Positions 1 to 5,650 of a DNA stretch of 5,666 nt are shown here, piece by piece. Below the pieces are notes generated by a model. That model searched no databases. It had not been told where the DNA came from and was given only the letters and a program-made list of their open reading frames with translations. A program made the position numbers and the translations under genes. This DNA is from Desulfobacterales bacterium (GTDB lineage Bacteria; Desulfobacterota; Desulfobacteria; Desulfobacterales; JAUCGF01), in the NCBI GenBank assembly GCA_029940345.1, contig JAOZRC010000390.1:1-5666 (forward strand), given 5' to 3'. How positions within the stretch are numbered: position 1 is the stretch's first letter; each line of letters begins with the position of its first letter.

Positions 1-107
1 TGACGGAACATAATCGCATCAATTCTACCGATATGCCGTCCCGATGGGACTCTGATGGAACATAATCGCAATGATTCTACAAATATGCCGTCCTTATGGG
101 ACTCTGA
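1..107 (+). repeat. Tandem pair of palindromic intergenic repeats (copies 1 and 2)
   Basis: Two units of 52 bases lie head to tail (1-52 and 53-104) and agree at 44 of 52 positions. Each carries a short hairpin with a 3-base loop: GTCCC-GAT-GGGAC at 38-50 and GTCCT-TAT-GGGAC at 90-102, the second closing with a T-G wobble. The hairpin is preceded by a CTAC...ATATGCC block and followed by CTCTGA. The same arrangement recurs at 2139-2371 and seems to begin again at 5651. No coding potential is apparent. They lie downstream of hdrA, so they may be transcribed in its 3' tail. What recognises them is unknown. Confidence 0.85.
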
Positions 108-110
108 ATG

Positions 111-146
111 AATTGCGCAGGTCGAATCCTTTCACCTGCACAAATT
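111..146 (-). terminator. Possible hdrA 3' stem-loop (no U-tract)
   Basis: Seven bases past the hdrA stop codon an imperfect inverted repeat pairs 111-122 with 134-146. Read on the minus strand it gives an 8-bp stem (GTGCAGGT with ACCTGCGC, one wobble), extended by 4 bp of A/T pairs with one bulged base, around an 11-base loop. The position suits transcription termination or mRNA 3'-end protection. No run of T follows, so it is not a canonical intrinsic terminator. One arm is also the tail motif of the adjacent palindromic repeat (AATTGCGCAGGT), so the fold may come from the repeat itself. Confidence 0.35.
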
Positions 147-152
147 ATAATT

Positions 153-2084
153 TCAGGCTGCCACGTCTTCAGCCACAATCATATCCACCATGGCTTCATA
201 CTGTTGTAACGTCCATCCGTTAATATTAATCGCGTTTTCAGGACACACAGCGGTGCAGGCGCCGCATCCCAGGCACAGGGCCGGCGTCACCAGGGCTCGT
301 TTAACGGTTTCACCGTCAATCACCGTTTCAATGATGTTTAAGGCGCCCGGATTCAGACAGGCTTCCAGACATGCGCCTGTGCCAACACACTTGGCATCAT
401 CGACTTCCGCAACAAACGGGTCGAGTTCGACAAAGCCTTTGGCAAGCAGCGCCGAAGTCTTGACCGCAGCGGCTCCTGCGGCATTACAGGCTTCGCCGAT
501 ATCCATCGGCGCCTGGCATGTCCCTGCCAAAAATACGCCGCCCACCGCCACTTCCACAGGACGCAGCTTGGGATGCACTTCCAGCAAGAAGCGATCCGTT
601 CCCACAGGCAGTTTCATCATTTCAACAATATCGGAAACATTATTGGGTTCCATGCCTACGGCAAGCACAACCAAATCAACTGGAACTTCGACCGTTTCAC
701 CAAACGTCAGCGTATCTTTGACCCTGACCGTCAGGGGATAGTCACCGGCCTTTTGGTTTTGCAAGACCTCGGGAGAACTGTCAGCCTCAAAGCGCATGAA
801 AACGACGTTATTATGCGCCGCCTGATCATAGATATCCTCCTGACCGCGACCATACGTGCGGATATCGCGGTAAAAATCGAAAACATGCGTATCGGGGCAG
901 GTTTCCCTGATCGTATTGGCGGCATGGAGGATAGCGCTGCAACAGGTGCGGCTGCAATATTCATTCAGATACCCGGATTCGTCTTCCTCGTGTATGCCGG
1001 GAATCAGGCGGCTGCCTACACAGTGAATCATGGCCACACTCCGAATTTTGCGGCCTTTGAATTCAAGCATGTGACCGTTTCCGGAATTCAGAGCCATCGC
1101 TTTGATCAGCTCCGGAAGGGTTATGACATTTTCCGTTTCACCGTAAGCGTATTCGCCTGTACGCGGCTGATACGTTGAGAATCCGGTCGCCATCACAATC
1201 ACGCCGGTTTTCTGAGTGAACTCTTCCGCTTTTTCTGGTTTTCCATGTTCAGGTTGATAATATACACCACGGAACGGAATATATGCGCCTGACTTTTTTT
1301 TAGAATCGGCTGATTGTTTAAGTTCTTCTGACGCACCTTCCGGCGGTTCTTTAACCACACGCAGGGTGAAATTGCCGATATAACCGTCAATCGCCGTTAC
1401 TTGCGACCCGGTATGCACCGTAATTGCCGGGTCGCTTAACACCTGCCCGGCGAGTTCCTGAACAAGATCAGAAGCTTCTTCACCCGTTGGCGCAACCGTA
1501 CTGAGCGTTGCGGTTTGCCCGCCGAGAAAAGGGGATTTTTCAATCAATAAAACGTCTATACCTCGGCCCGCCAGGTCTTTGGCCGCGCGCAGCCCCGCAA
1601 CACCGCCGCCGATAACCGTGGCGTGCTGTGTGGCATCGACGCGAATCGGTTCGAGCGGTTTGAGCAAACCGGCCTTGGCAGCCGCCGCGGCCACAAGGCG
1701 CGTCGCTTTTTCCGTTGCGGCGTCACCGTGGTGAATCCAGCTTACCTGCTCCCGGATATTCGCATGTTCATAAATATAAGGATTGCCGCCGGCGCGTTTG
1801 ATAGCGCTCCGGAAGGTGGTTTCATGGAGGCTGGGAGCGCATGAGGCGACCACCACACGGTCAACGGCTCCGGATTTAAGGTCTTCCATGATTAATTCCT
1901 GTCCGGGGTCCGAACACATAAACTGGCTGGTGCGTGCAACGGCCACCCCCGGGATGCCTGTCGCCTTATCACGAAGCGCTTCCACATCCACATGGTCGGA
2001 AATATTGCCGCCGCAATAGCAAATATAGACGCCTGTTTTCGGCTCAGTCGTTTCCATGTCTTTTTCTTTATTTTCGTCTGTCAT
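153..2084 (-). CDS. hdrA: HdrA-like heterodisulfide reductase subunit A (FAD, iron-sulfur)
   Basis: A cytoplasmic flavoprotein of 643 residues from the HdrA family, which passes electrons among ferredoxin, hydrogenase or dehydrogenase partners and HdrBC, often by flavin-based electron bifurcation. Residues 18-145 match the HdrA N-terminal domain, with CYCGGNI (C22, C24), CSDPGQELI (C57) and ASCAPSLHETTFR (C82). Residues 155-183 are the FAD-binding Rossmann fold (G159-x-G161-x-x-G164, with acidic E182 ending the second strand); a second ATG motif lies at 299-301. C355, C377, C381 and C382 form the typical HdrA cluster pattern (CVGSR then YCSRTCC). The C-terminus (about 560-620) is a two-cluster ferredoxin domain: C566, C572, C576 and C604, C607, C610, C614. 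Oddities: the usual cysteine motif after the FAD loop and the inserted ferredoxin motif are both absent, and T569 sits where a cluster cysteine is expected. A GGAG sequence 8-9 bases upstream supports this start. No hdrB or hdrC is nearby. The family call is strong; its partners are unknown. Confidence 0.93.
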   Translation of the reverse strand: MTDENKEKDMETTEPKTGVYICYCGGNISDHVDVEALRDKATGIPGVAVARTSQFMCSDPGQELIMEDLKSGAVDRVVVASCAPSLHETTFRSAIKRAGGNPYIYEHANIREQVSWIHHGDAATEKATRLVAAAAAKAGLLKPLEPIRVDATQHATVIGGGVAGLRAAKDLAGRGIDVLLIEKSPFLGGQTATLSTVAPTGEEASDLVQELAGQVLSDPAITVHTGSQVTAIDGYIGNFTLRVVKEPPEGASEELKQSADSKKKSGAYIPFRGVYYQPEHGKPEKAEEFTQKTGVIVMATGFSTYQPRTGEYAYGETENVITLPELIKAMALNSGNGHMLEFKGRKIRSVAMIHCVGSRLIPGIHEEDESGYLNEYCSRTCCSAILHAANTIRETCPDTHVFDFYRDIRTYGRGQEDIYDQAAHNNVVFMRFEADSSPEVLQNQKAGDYPLTVRVKDTLTFGETVEVPVDLVVLAVGMEPNNVSDIVEMMKLPVGTDRFLLEVHPKLRPVEVAVGGVFLAGTCQAPMDIGEACNAAGAAAVKTSALLAKGFVELDPFVAEVDDAKCVGTGACLEACLNPGALNIIETVIDGETVKRALVTPALCLGCGACTAVCPENAININGWTLQQYEAMVDMIVAEDVAA

Positions 2085-2091
2085 GGTTGTA

Positions 2092-2096
2092 TCTCC
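2092..2096 (-). promoter_or_regulatory. Ribosome binding site of hdrA
   Basis: On the minus strand the sequence reads TTTGGAGATACAACC and then ATG. The GGAGA core sits about 7 bases before the start codon at 2084. This decides the start over a second in-frame ATG nine codons further in. Confidence 0.7.
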
Positions 2097-2104
2097 AAAT
2101 TTTT

Positions 2105-2118
2105 CGACCTGTGCGATT
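2105..2118 (-). repeat. Inverted copy of the repeat tail motif (AATYGCRCAGGT)
   Basis: Read on the minus strand this is AATCGCACAGGTCG. It closely matches AATTGCGCAGGTCG at 111-124 on the plus strand and AATTGCACAGGTGG at 2375-2388. A further partial inverted copy is at 134-146. The motif lies within about 30 bases of a palindromic repeat at each site and probably belongs to the same repeat family. It lies in the hdrA leader. Confidence 0.6.
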
Positions 2119-2138
2119 GAAATGAAATATTCCTCATA

Positions 2139-2232
2139 AGCTCCGTAGGAGCGGCATGTTTGTAGTAAATCGGTTCAGAAACCTTTTCAGAGCCCCATCG
2201 GGGCGGCATATTTGTAACAAAATCGGTTCAGA
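2139..2232 (-). repeat. Tandem pair of palindromic repeats, reverse orientation (copies 3 and 4)
   Basis: Copy 3 has the hairpin GCTCC-GTA-GGAGC at 2140-2152 and copy 4 has GCCCC-ATC-GGGGC at 2192-2204. Both are followed by GGCAT(A/G)TTTGTA and then by an identical 12-base block, AATCGGTTCAGA, at 2168-2179 and 2221-2232. The hairpins are 52 bases apart, as in copies 1 and 2, but the pair points the other way. Stem bases differ from copies 1 and 2 while pairing is kept, which suggests that the folded form matters. Confidence 0.85.
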
Positions 2233-2320
2233 TTCCGTCATTATTCATAAGCTGAAGATAATTTTTTGAACATTCCAATTATATTTTACTGCTGCTGACA
2301 TGCCGCCCCGATGGGGCTCT
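2189..2320. repeat. 21-bp perfect inverted repeat formed by copies 4 and 5
   Basis: Positions 2189-2209 and 2300-2320 are exact reverse complements over 21 bases. They enclose 90 AT-rich bases (2210-2299). The arms are oppositely oriented copies 4 and 5 of the palindromic repeat, so each arm can fold alone or pair with the other. The arrangement resembles paired inverted repeats such as BIMEs or small MITE-like elements, but no transposase or target-site duplication is visible. Confidence 0.8.
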
Positions 2321-2386
2321 ATCTGATTTCGCCGTTTTTTCTACAAATATACCGTCCCGATAGGACTCTGAACGAATTGCACAGGT
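2298..2386 (+). repeat. Tandem pair of palindromic repeats, forward orientation (copies 5 and 6)
   Basis: Copy 5 has GCCCC-GAT-GGGGC at 2305-2317. Copy 6 has GTCCC-GAT-AGGAC at 2354-2366, with one mismatch at the top of the stem (a G-T wobble on the other strand). Hairpin spacing is 49 bases. From 2339 to 2386, copy 6 plus its tail AATTGCACAGGT match 75-122 without gaps at 42 of 48 positions, so hdrA is bracketed by a direct repeat. The pair lies in the upstream region of the permease genes. Confidence 0.85.
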
Positions 2387-2429
2387 GGAAAGAATTGCAT
2401 ATTCGGCATCAAACGAATAGGATTTAAAC

Positions 2430-2453
2430 TTTTGTGACTTAATGCCTTAGTGG
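2430..2453 (+). repeat. Three degenerate tandem octamers before the permease gene
   Basis: The stretch reads TTTTGTGA, CTTAATGC, CTTAGTGG: three 8-base units fitting YTTWRTGN. It ends 32 bases before the permease start codon at 2486 and covers the alternative GTG at 2450, which argues that the GTG lies in the leader rather than in coding sequence. I recall similar short T-rich/GTG repeats just ahead of genes in other environmental bacteria but cannot verify this here. Confidence 0.45.
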
Positions 2454-2485
2454 CTGAACTACTACGATTTTTGTTATTTAACGCT

Positions 2486-3412
2486 ATGTTACAATATATC
2501 CTAAAAAGACTCTGGCACACAGTTTACGTTGTTATCGGAATCTCCATGATAAGCTTTTTCTTTATCCATCTTTCAGGAGATCCGGTGCTGCTGATGCTGC
2601 CGGGGGATGCATCCGATCAGGAAATAGAGGAACTCAGGGAGCAACTGGGGTTCAATGATCCGCTCTATGTCCAATATGCCCGCTTTGCCTCAAAAGCGAT
2701 TCGGGGCGATTTCGGAGAATCGCTTTATTACCATGTTCCGGTGATGGAGCTTGTCATCGAACGGCTTCCCGCCAGTCTGGAACTCGCGGTGGCCGCTATG
2801 GTGTTTGCCCTTGTCCTGGCCGTGCCCATAGGAATTATTTCGGCGGTTCGACGGGGTTCCCTGTTAGACATGGGAAGCATGTTCGGAGCGTTGCTGGGCC
2901 TTTCCATGCCCCATTTCTGGCTGGGAATCATGTTGATGCTTCTCTTTTCCGTCCACCTCGGCTGGCTGCCCACGTCGGGCCGCGGAACCTTTTTGCATCT
3001 GATTATGCCGGCTGTTTCATTGGGGTTGAGCCTGATGGCCATGTTTGCCCGGCTCACAAGATCGGTTATGTTGGAAGTTCTGAGTCTTGACTATATTCGC
3101 ACGGCCAGAGCCAAGGGACTCAGGGAACAGATCGTGATCGCCAAGCATGCGCTGAAAAACGCCATGATCCCGCTGGTAACCGTGGCGGGTATGCAGTTCG
3201 GTTTTCTCATCGGCGGAACGGTGATAATAGAAACGGTATTTGCCTGGCCCGGGCTGGGGCGTCTGGTGATTCAAGCGATCTTCAGCAGGGATTATCCCCT
3301 TGTTCAGGCGATCGTCTTTGTGCTTTCCCTCATATTTGTGGGGATGAATCTCCTGGTGGATATTCTTTATGTGTATTTGGATCCCCAAATAAGTTATACA
3401 GAGGAAAAATGA
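2486..3412 (+). CDS. ABC transporter permease, DppB/OppB family
   Basis: One of the two inner-membrane permeases of a peptide/nickel-type (PepT family) ABC importer, 308 residues and close to the usual family length. The N-terminus MLQYILKRLW is typical. A first membrane helix (about 9-29) is followed by the periplasmic stretch GDPVLLMLPG and GDFGES (74-79), then further helices near 98-120, 132-155, 172-192, 231-250 and 275-297. The EAA loop that docks on the ATPase is clear at 203-235 (YIRTARAKGL, then KHALKNAMIP). I place the start at ATG 2486 because homologues begin there; an in-frame GTG at 2450 would add 12 atypical residues. Neither start has a good ribosome binding site, which is odd. 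The gene overlaps the next by 4 bases (ATGA). Substrate cannot be read from the sequence: dipeptides, oligopeptides, opines or nickel are all possible. No binding protein or ATPase gene is in the window. Confidence 0.92.
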   Translation: MLQYILKRLWHTVYVVIGISMISFFFIHLSGDPVLLMLPGDASDQEIEELREQLGFNDPLYVQYARFASKAIRGDFGESLYYHVPVMELVIERLPASLELAVAAMVFALVLAVPIGIISAVRRGSLLDMGSMFGALLGLSMPHFWLGIMLMLLFSVHLGWLPTSGRGTFLHLIMPAVSLGLSLMAMFARLTRSVMLEVLSLDYIRTARAKGLREQIVIAKHALKNAMIPLVTVAGMQFGFLIGGTVIIETVFAWPGLGRLVIQAIFSRDYPLVQAIVFVLSLIFVGMNLLVDILYVYLDPQISYTEEK

Positions 3413-4332
3413 GCTCCGAAACAACAGAAATCACAGGTTTCCGGCAGACCGTTGAGAGTTTTACACCCCGTATCCGACTGGTGCTTGAATCGGTTCGGGA
3501 GGTTGTTAAACGTCCGAGCGCATTGATCGGGTCTATCCTTCTTTTGCTTATTTTGATGACTAGCATAGCCTTTCCTGTTTTGTACCATACGAATCCCCTT
3601 GCACAGGACCTTCTGGGCCGGCTAGCACCACCGGTATGGCAGTCAGGGGGGACTTGGAGTCATCCGCTTGGCACCGACAATCTCGGCCGGGATGTTTTGT
3701 CACGCCTGCTTTACGGCAGCCGAATATCTCTTTTAGTCGGCTTCAGCGCCGTTTTTGTTGCGGAAGCGGTCGGAATTATTTTGGGGCTTATTTCAGGCTA
3801 CTATGGCGGTAAAACCGACAGTTTCATCATGCGCATTGCGGATATTTTCATGGCCTACCCGTTCATGTTGCTTACGATTTCAGTGATCGCGGTTCTCGGC
3901 CCTTCAATTCTGAACCTGATTATCGTACTCGGCATATCGGACTGGGTCACTTATGCCAGAACTATCCGCGGAAGCGTCCTCTCTTTGAAAAAAAAGGAAT
4001 ACGTGGAAGCGTCACGGGCAATCGGCGCCTCTCATATTATCATCATTATAAGACATATCCTTCCGAATGTCATTTCACCTCTTCTTATCCTGGGAACCTT
4101 GCGGGTTGCAAACATAATAATCTGGGAAAGCGGCCTTTCCTATCTCGGCATGGGGGTTCCGCCGCCAATGCCGACCTGGGGCAGGATGCTTGCCGAAGGC
4201 CGGATTTATATCACCGAGGCGTGGTGGCTTGTCACCTTGCCGGGGTTGGCTATTATGTTTACAATTTTGTCTGTCAATCTGCTTGGAGACGGGTTGCGCG
4301 ATGCCTTGGATCCGAGGCTGAAGAATCTATAG
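3409..4332 (+). CDS. ABC transporter permease, DppC/OppC family
   Basis: The second permease of the same importer, 307 residues, pairing with the upstream DppB-like subunit in the membrane. Residues 1-35 are a cytoplasmic N-terminal tail and about 37-58 the first helix (the OppC N-terminal region). HPLGTDNLGRDVLSRLLYGS at 85-104 is the diagnostic DppC motif. Helices follow near 106-131, 147-177, 218-238 and 272-293. The EAA loop at 198-227 (YVEASRAIGAS, then RHILPNVISPLLI) contacts the ATPase. LSYLGMGVPPPMPTWGRML (243-261) and GDGLRDALDPRLK at the end are also family hallmarks. Translation is probably coupled to the upstream gene: the start overlaps its stop codon (ATGA), with a GAGGA ribosome binding site at 3401-3405. 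The gene is intact. Substrate unknown. Confidence 0.94.
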   Translation: MSSETTEITGFRQTVESFTPRIRLVLESVREVVKRPSALIGSILLLLILMTSIAFPVLYHTNPLAQDLLGRLAPPVWQSGGTWSHPLGTDNLGRDVLSRLLYGSRISLLVGFSAVFVAEAVGIILGLISGYYGGKTDSFIMRIADIFMAYPFMLLTISVIAVLGPSILNLIIVLGISDWVTYARTIRGSVLSLKKKEYVEASRAIGASHIIIIIRHILPNVISPLLILGTLRVANIIIWESGLSYLGMGVPPPMPTWGRMLAEGRIYITEAWWLVTLPGLAIMFTILSVNLLGDGLRDALDPRLKNL

Positions 4333-4370
4333 AAATACTCAATAACTGACAAAAATAAAACCGATTACCC

Positions 4371-4377
4371 GGAGGTG
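4371..4377 (+). promoter_or_regulatory. Strong ribosome binding site of the dehydrogenase gene
   Basis: GGAGGTG lies 4 bases (6 from the GGAGG core) before the ATG at 4382. It is the best ribosome binding site in the window and fixes the start. The 49-base gap after the permease stop codon shows no terminator, so read-through from the permease genes is likely. Confidence 0.8.
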
Positions 4378-4381
4378 TTTT

Positions 4382-5575
4382 ATGAAAGTGTTGCTCCTGG
4401 GAATAGGCTTGCAGGGCAAAGCCGTGATTCACGACCTTGAACAAAGTGTGATGATCAGCGAAATAATTGCAGCCGATCTCAATATATCCGACACCGAACA
4501 GTATCTCAAGCGCATGGGCTATTCCAAAACACGAGCGGTGCAACTGGATGTCGCCCTGGAACCGGACCTGGCAAAGACGTTTACCGCTATGGATGTTCGG
4601 GCCGTCGTGTGCATGCTGCCCATAGAACTGGCCCTGACCGTTGCCAAAGCCGCCCTGGAAGCCGGAATCCCTTTTGTAAGTTCCAACTATACCTATCAAC
4701 TCAAAGAATTGGATGCGTTGGCAAAAGAAAAGGGGGGAATCATTCTTCCGGAGATGGGGCTTGATCCGGGGATTGATCTTATCATGGGGCGATTGGCTGT
4801 GGAACAACTGGATGAGGTTCACGGCCTTTACTCTTATGGCGGAGGAATACCTGCGCCCGAATGCGCTGCTGACAGCCCTGTCAAATATAAAATCTCGTGG
4901 ATTTTCGATCGTGTTCTGGCGGTATATACGCGTGAGGCGCGATGTATCAAAAACGGAGAGGTTTTTATCATTCCGGGAAATGAAATCTTCTATCCGGAGA
5001 ATGTCCATGAAATCGAGTTTGCGGGAATCGGCCCTGTTGAAGCCTATCCGAACGGAGACGCTGAAAGGTATGTTGAGATATTCGGCCTGGGTAAGGGCCT
5101 GAAAGAAATGGGGCGCTTTGCCCTCAGATGGCCGGGGCACAGCCGGTTCTGGCGCAAAATGGTCGCTCTCGGTTTACTGGATGACACCCCGGTTCAGATC
5201 GGTGATGCCGAAATATCGCCCCGTTCCTTTTTGACCCGGTATTTGACACCCAGACTTCAATATGGCAAAAATGAACGCGACCTTGCCCTGTTGAGGGTTG
5301 AGGCATGGGGCCTTAAGAATGGTAGGAAAGTGAAAGTGACCTACGATATGATCGATTACCGCGATCCTGAAAGCGGGCTTTTCGCCATGAACCGCACCGT
5401 GGGGTTTACATCTGCCATCGGCGCCCTGATGATCCTTTCCGGCCAGATCACCCTGACAGGCGTGCTGTCACCCGTGCGCCATGTTCCGCCGGATGTGTTT
5501 ATCCGGGAGTTAGAAGCAAGGGGCATACATATCGATTACAAAATAGAAGAACAGGTGAATGGGAAAAATCAATAA
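4382..5575 (+). CDS. Saccharopine dehydrogenase-family protein, L-lysine 6-dehydrogenase-like
   Basis: A predicted soluble NAD(P)-dependent oxidoreductase of 397 residues acting on an amino acid or opine-type substrate. Residues 1-120 are a Rossmann domain: MKVLLLGIGLQG carries G7-x-G9-x-x-G12, and D32 at the end of the second strand suggests NAD rather than NADP (inference). PEMGLDPGIDLIMG (123-136) is the signature joining the cofactor domain to the catalytic domain. GGGIP (153-157), KNG (190-192), GPVEAY (217-222) and WPGH (250-253) resemble positions in L-lysine 6-dehydrogenase, which deaminates lysine at its epsilon carbon to allysine. The end, VPPDVFIRELEARGI (368-382), is typical of the wider family. 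Saccharopine dehydrogenase proper and carboxynorspermidine dehydrogenase are the main alternatives. The gene follows the permease pair on the same strand, suggesting uptake and oxidation of one compound. Family assignment is firm, substrate is not. Confidence 0.85.
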   Translation: MKVLLLGIGLQGKAVIHDLEQSVMISEIIAADLNISDTEQYLKRMGYSKTRAVQLDVALEPDLAKTFTAMDVRAVVCMLPIELALTVAKAALEAGIPFVSSNYTYQLKELDALAKEKGGIILPEMGLDPGIDLIMGRLAVEQLDEVHGLYSYGGGIPAPECAADSPVKYKISWIFDRVLAVYTREARCIKNGEVFIIPGNEIFYPENVHEIEFAGIGPVEAYPNGDAERYVEIFGLGKGLKEMGRFALRWPGHSRFWRKMVALGLLDDTPVQIGDAEISPRSFLTRYLTPRLQYGKNERDLALLRVEAWGLKNGRKVKVTYDMIDYRDPESGLFAMNRTVGFTSAIGALMILSGQITLTGVLSPVRHVPPDVFIRELEARGIHIDYKIEEQVNGKNQ

Positions 5576-5584
5576 AGCTATAAC

Positions 5585-5640
5585 GGCATCCTTCATTTTA
5601 CCCCAAAAATAGGGCATCCTTCATATTGTGCTAAAAGTAG
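5585..5640. repeat. Degenerate 28-base tandem repeat after the dehydrogenase gene
   Basis: Two 28-base units (5585-5612 and 5613-5640) begin with an identical 12-base block, GGCATCCTTCAT, and agree at 22 of 28 positions. They start 10 bases after the stop codon of the dehydrogenase gene. The TTTTACCCC...AAAATAG wording is reminiscent of the multiple short repeats found at IS21-family insertion sequence ends, but no transposase is in view. No intrinsic terminator is visible between 5576 and 5666. Confidence 0.55.
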
Positions 5641-5650
5641 TTTACACTTT

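Larger units (their letters stand above)
2085..2485. other. Divergent intergenic region between hdrA and the permease genes
   Basis: About 400 bases without a convincing gene separate two divergent transcription units, so promoters for both should lie here. The region is dominated by four palindromic repeats (2139-2371), two isolated copies of their tail motif (2105-2118 minus; 2375-2386 plus) and an octamer repeat (2430-2453). Between repeat copies 4 and 5 (2210-2299) it is AT-rich. I could not identify a -35/-10 pair good enough to call for either unit, and no operator or riboswitch is recognisable. Confidence 0.7.

Noticed and set aside
1..104. CRISPR array
   Set aside because: Only two units per cluster, diverged at 8 of 52 positions, with no distinct spacers and no cas genes. 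The units are tandem palindromic repeats.
573..1178. Plus-strand open frame (201 codons) inside hdrA
   Set aside because: It is antisense to conserved HdrA motifs and its product has no recognisable domain.
153..2084. QmoA or QmoB instead of HdrA
   Set aside because: The N-terminal CxCGGNI/CSDPGQ domain, overall length and C-terminal double ferredoxin fit HdrA; QmoA is shorter, and no qmo or apr genes adjoin.
2139..2165. Classical REP element with a GTAG foot recognised by a RAYT transposase
   Set aside because: GTAG is present in copy 3, but on the 3' side of the hairpin; classical REPs carry it 5'. It is also not kept in copy 4 (GTAA). Left open only as a search suggestion.
2395..2423. 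Sigma-70 promoter TTGCAT-17-TAGGAT before the permease genes
   Set aside because: Spacing is right, but only 3 of 6 bases match at -35 and 4 of 6 at -10, which is little better than chance in this AT-rich stretch.
2450..2485. GTG at 2450 as the permease start
   Set aside because: It adds 12 residues not typical of DppB proteins, overlaps an octamer repeat and has no ribosome binding site. Family N-termini align with the ATG at 2486.
4274..5140. Long minus-strand open frame (288 codons) opposite the dehydrogenase gene
   Set aside because: It lies antisense to a clearly recognisable dehydrogenase, its translation shows no family motifs, and it has no ribosome binding site. It is a shadow of the real gene.
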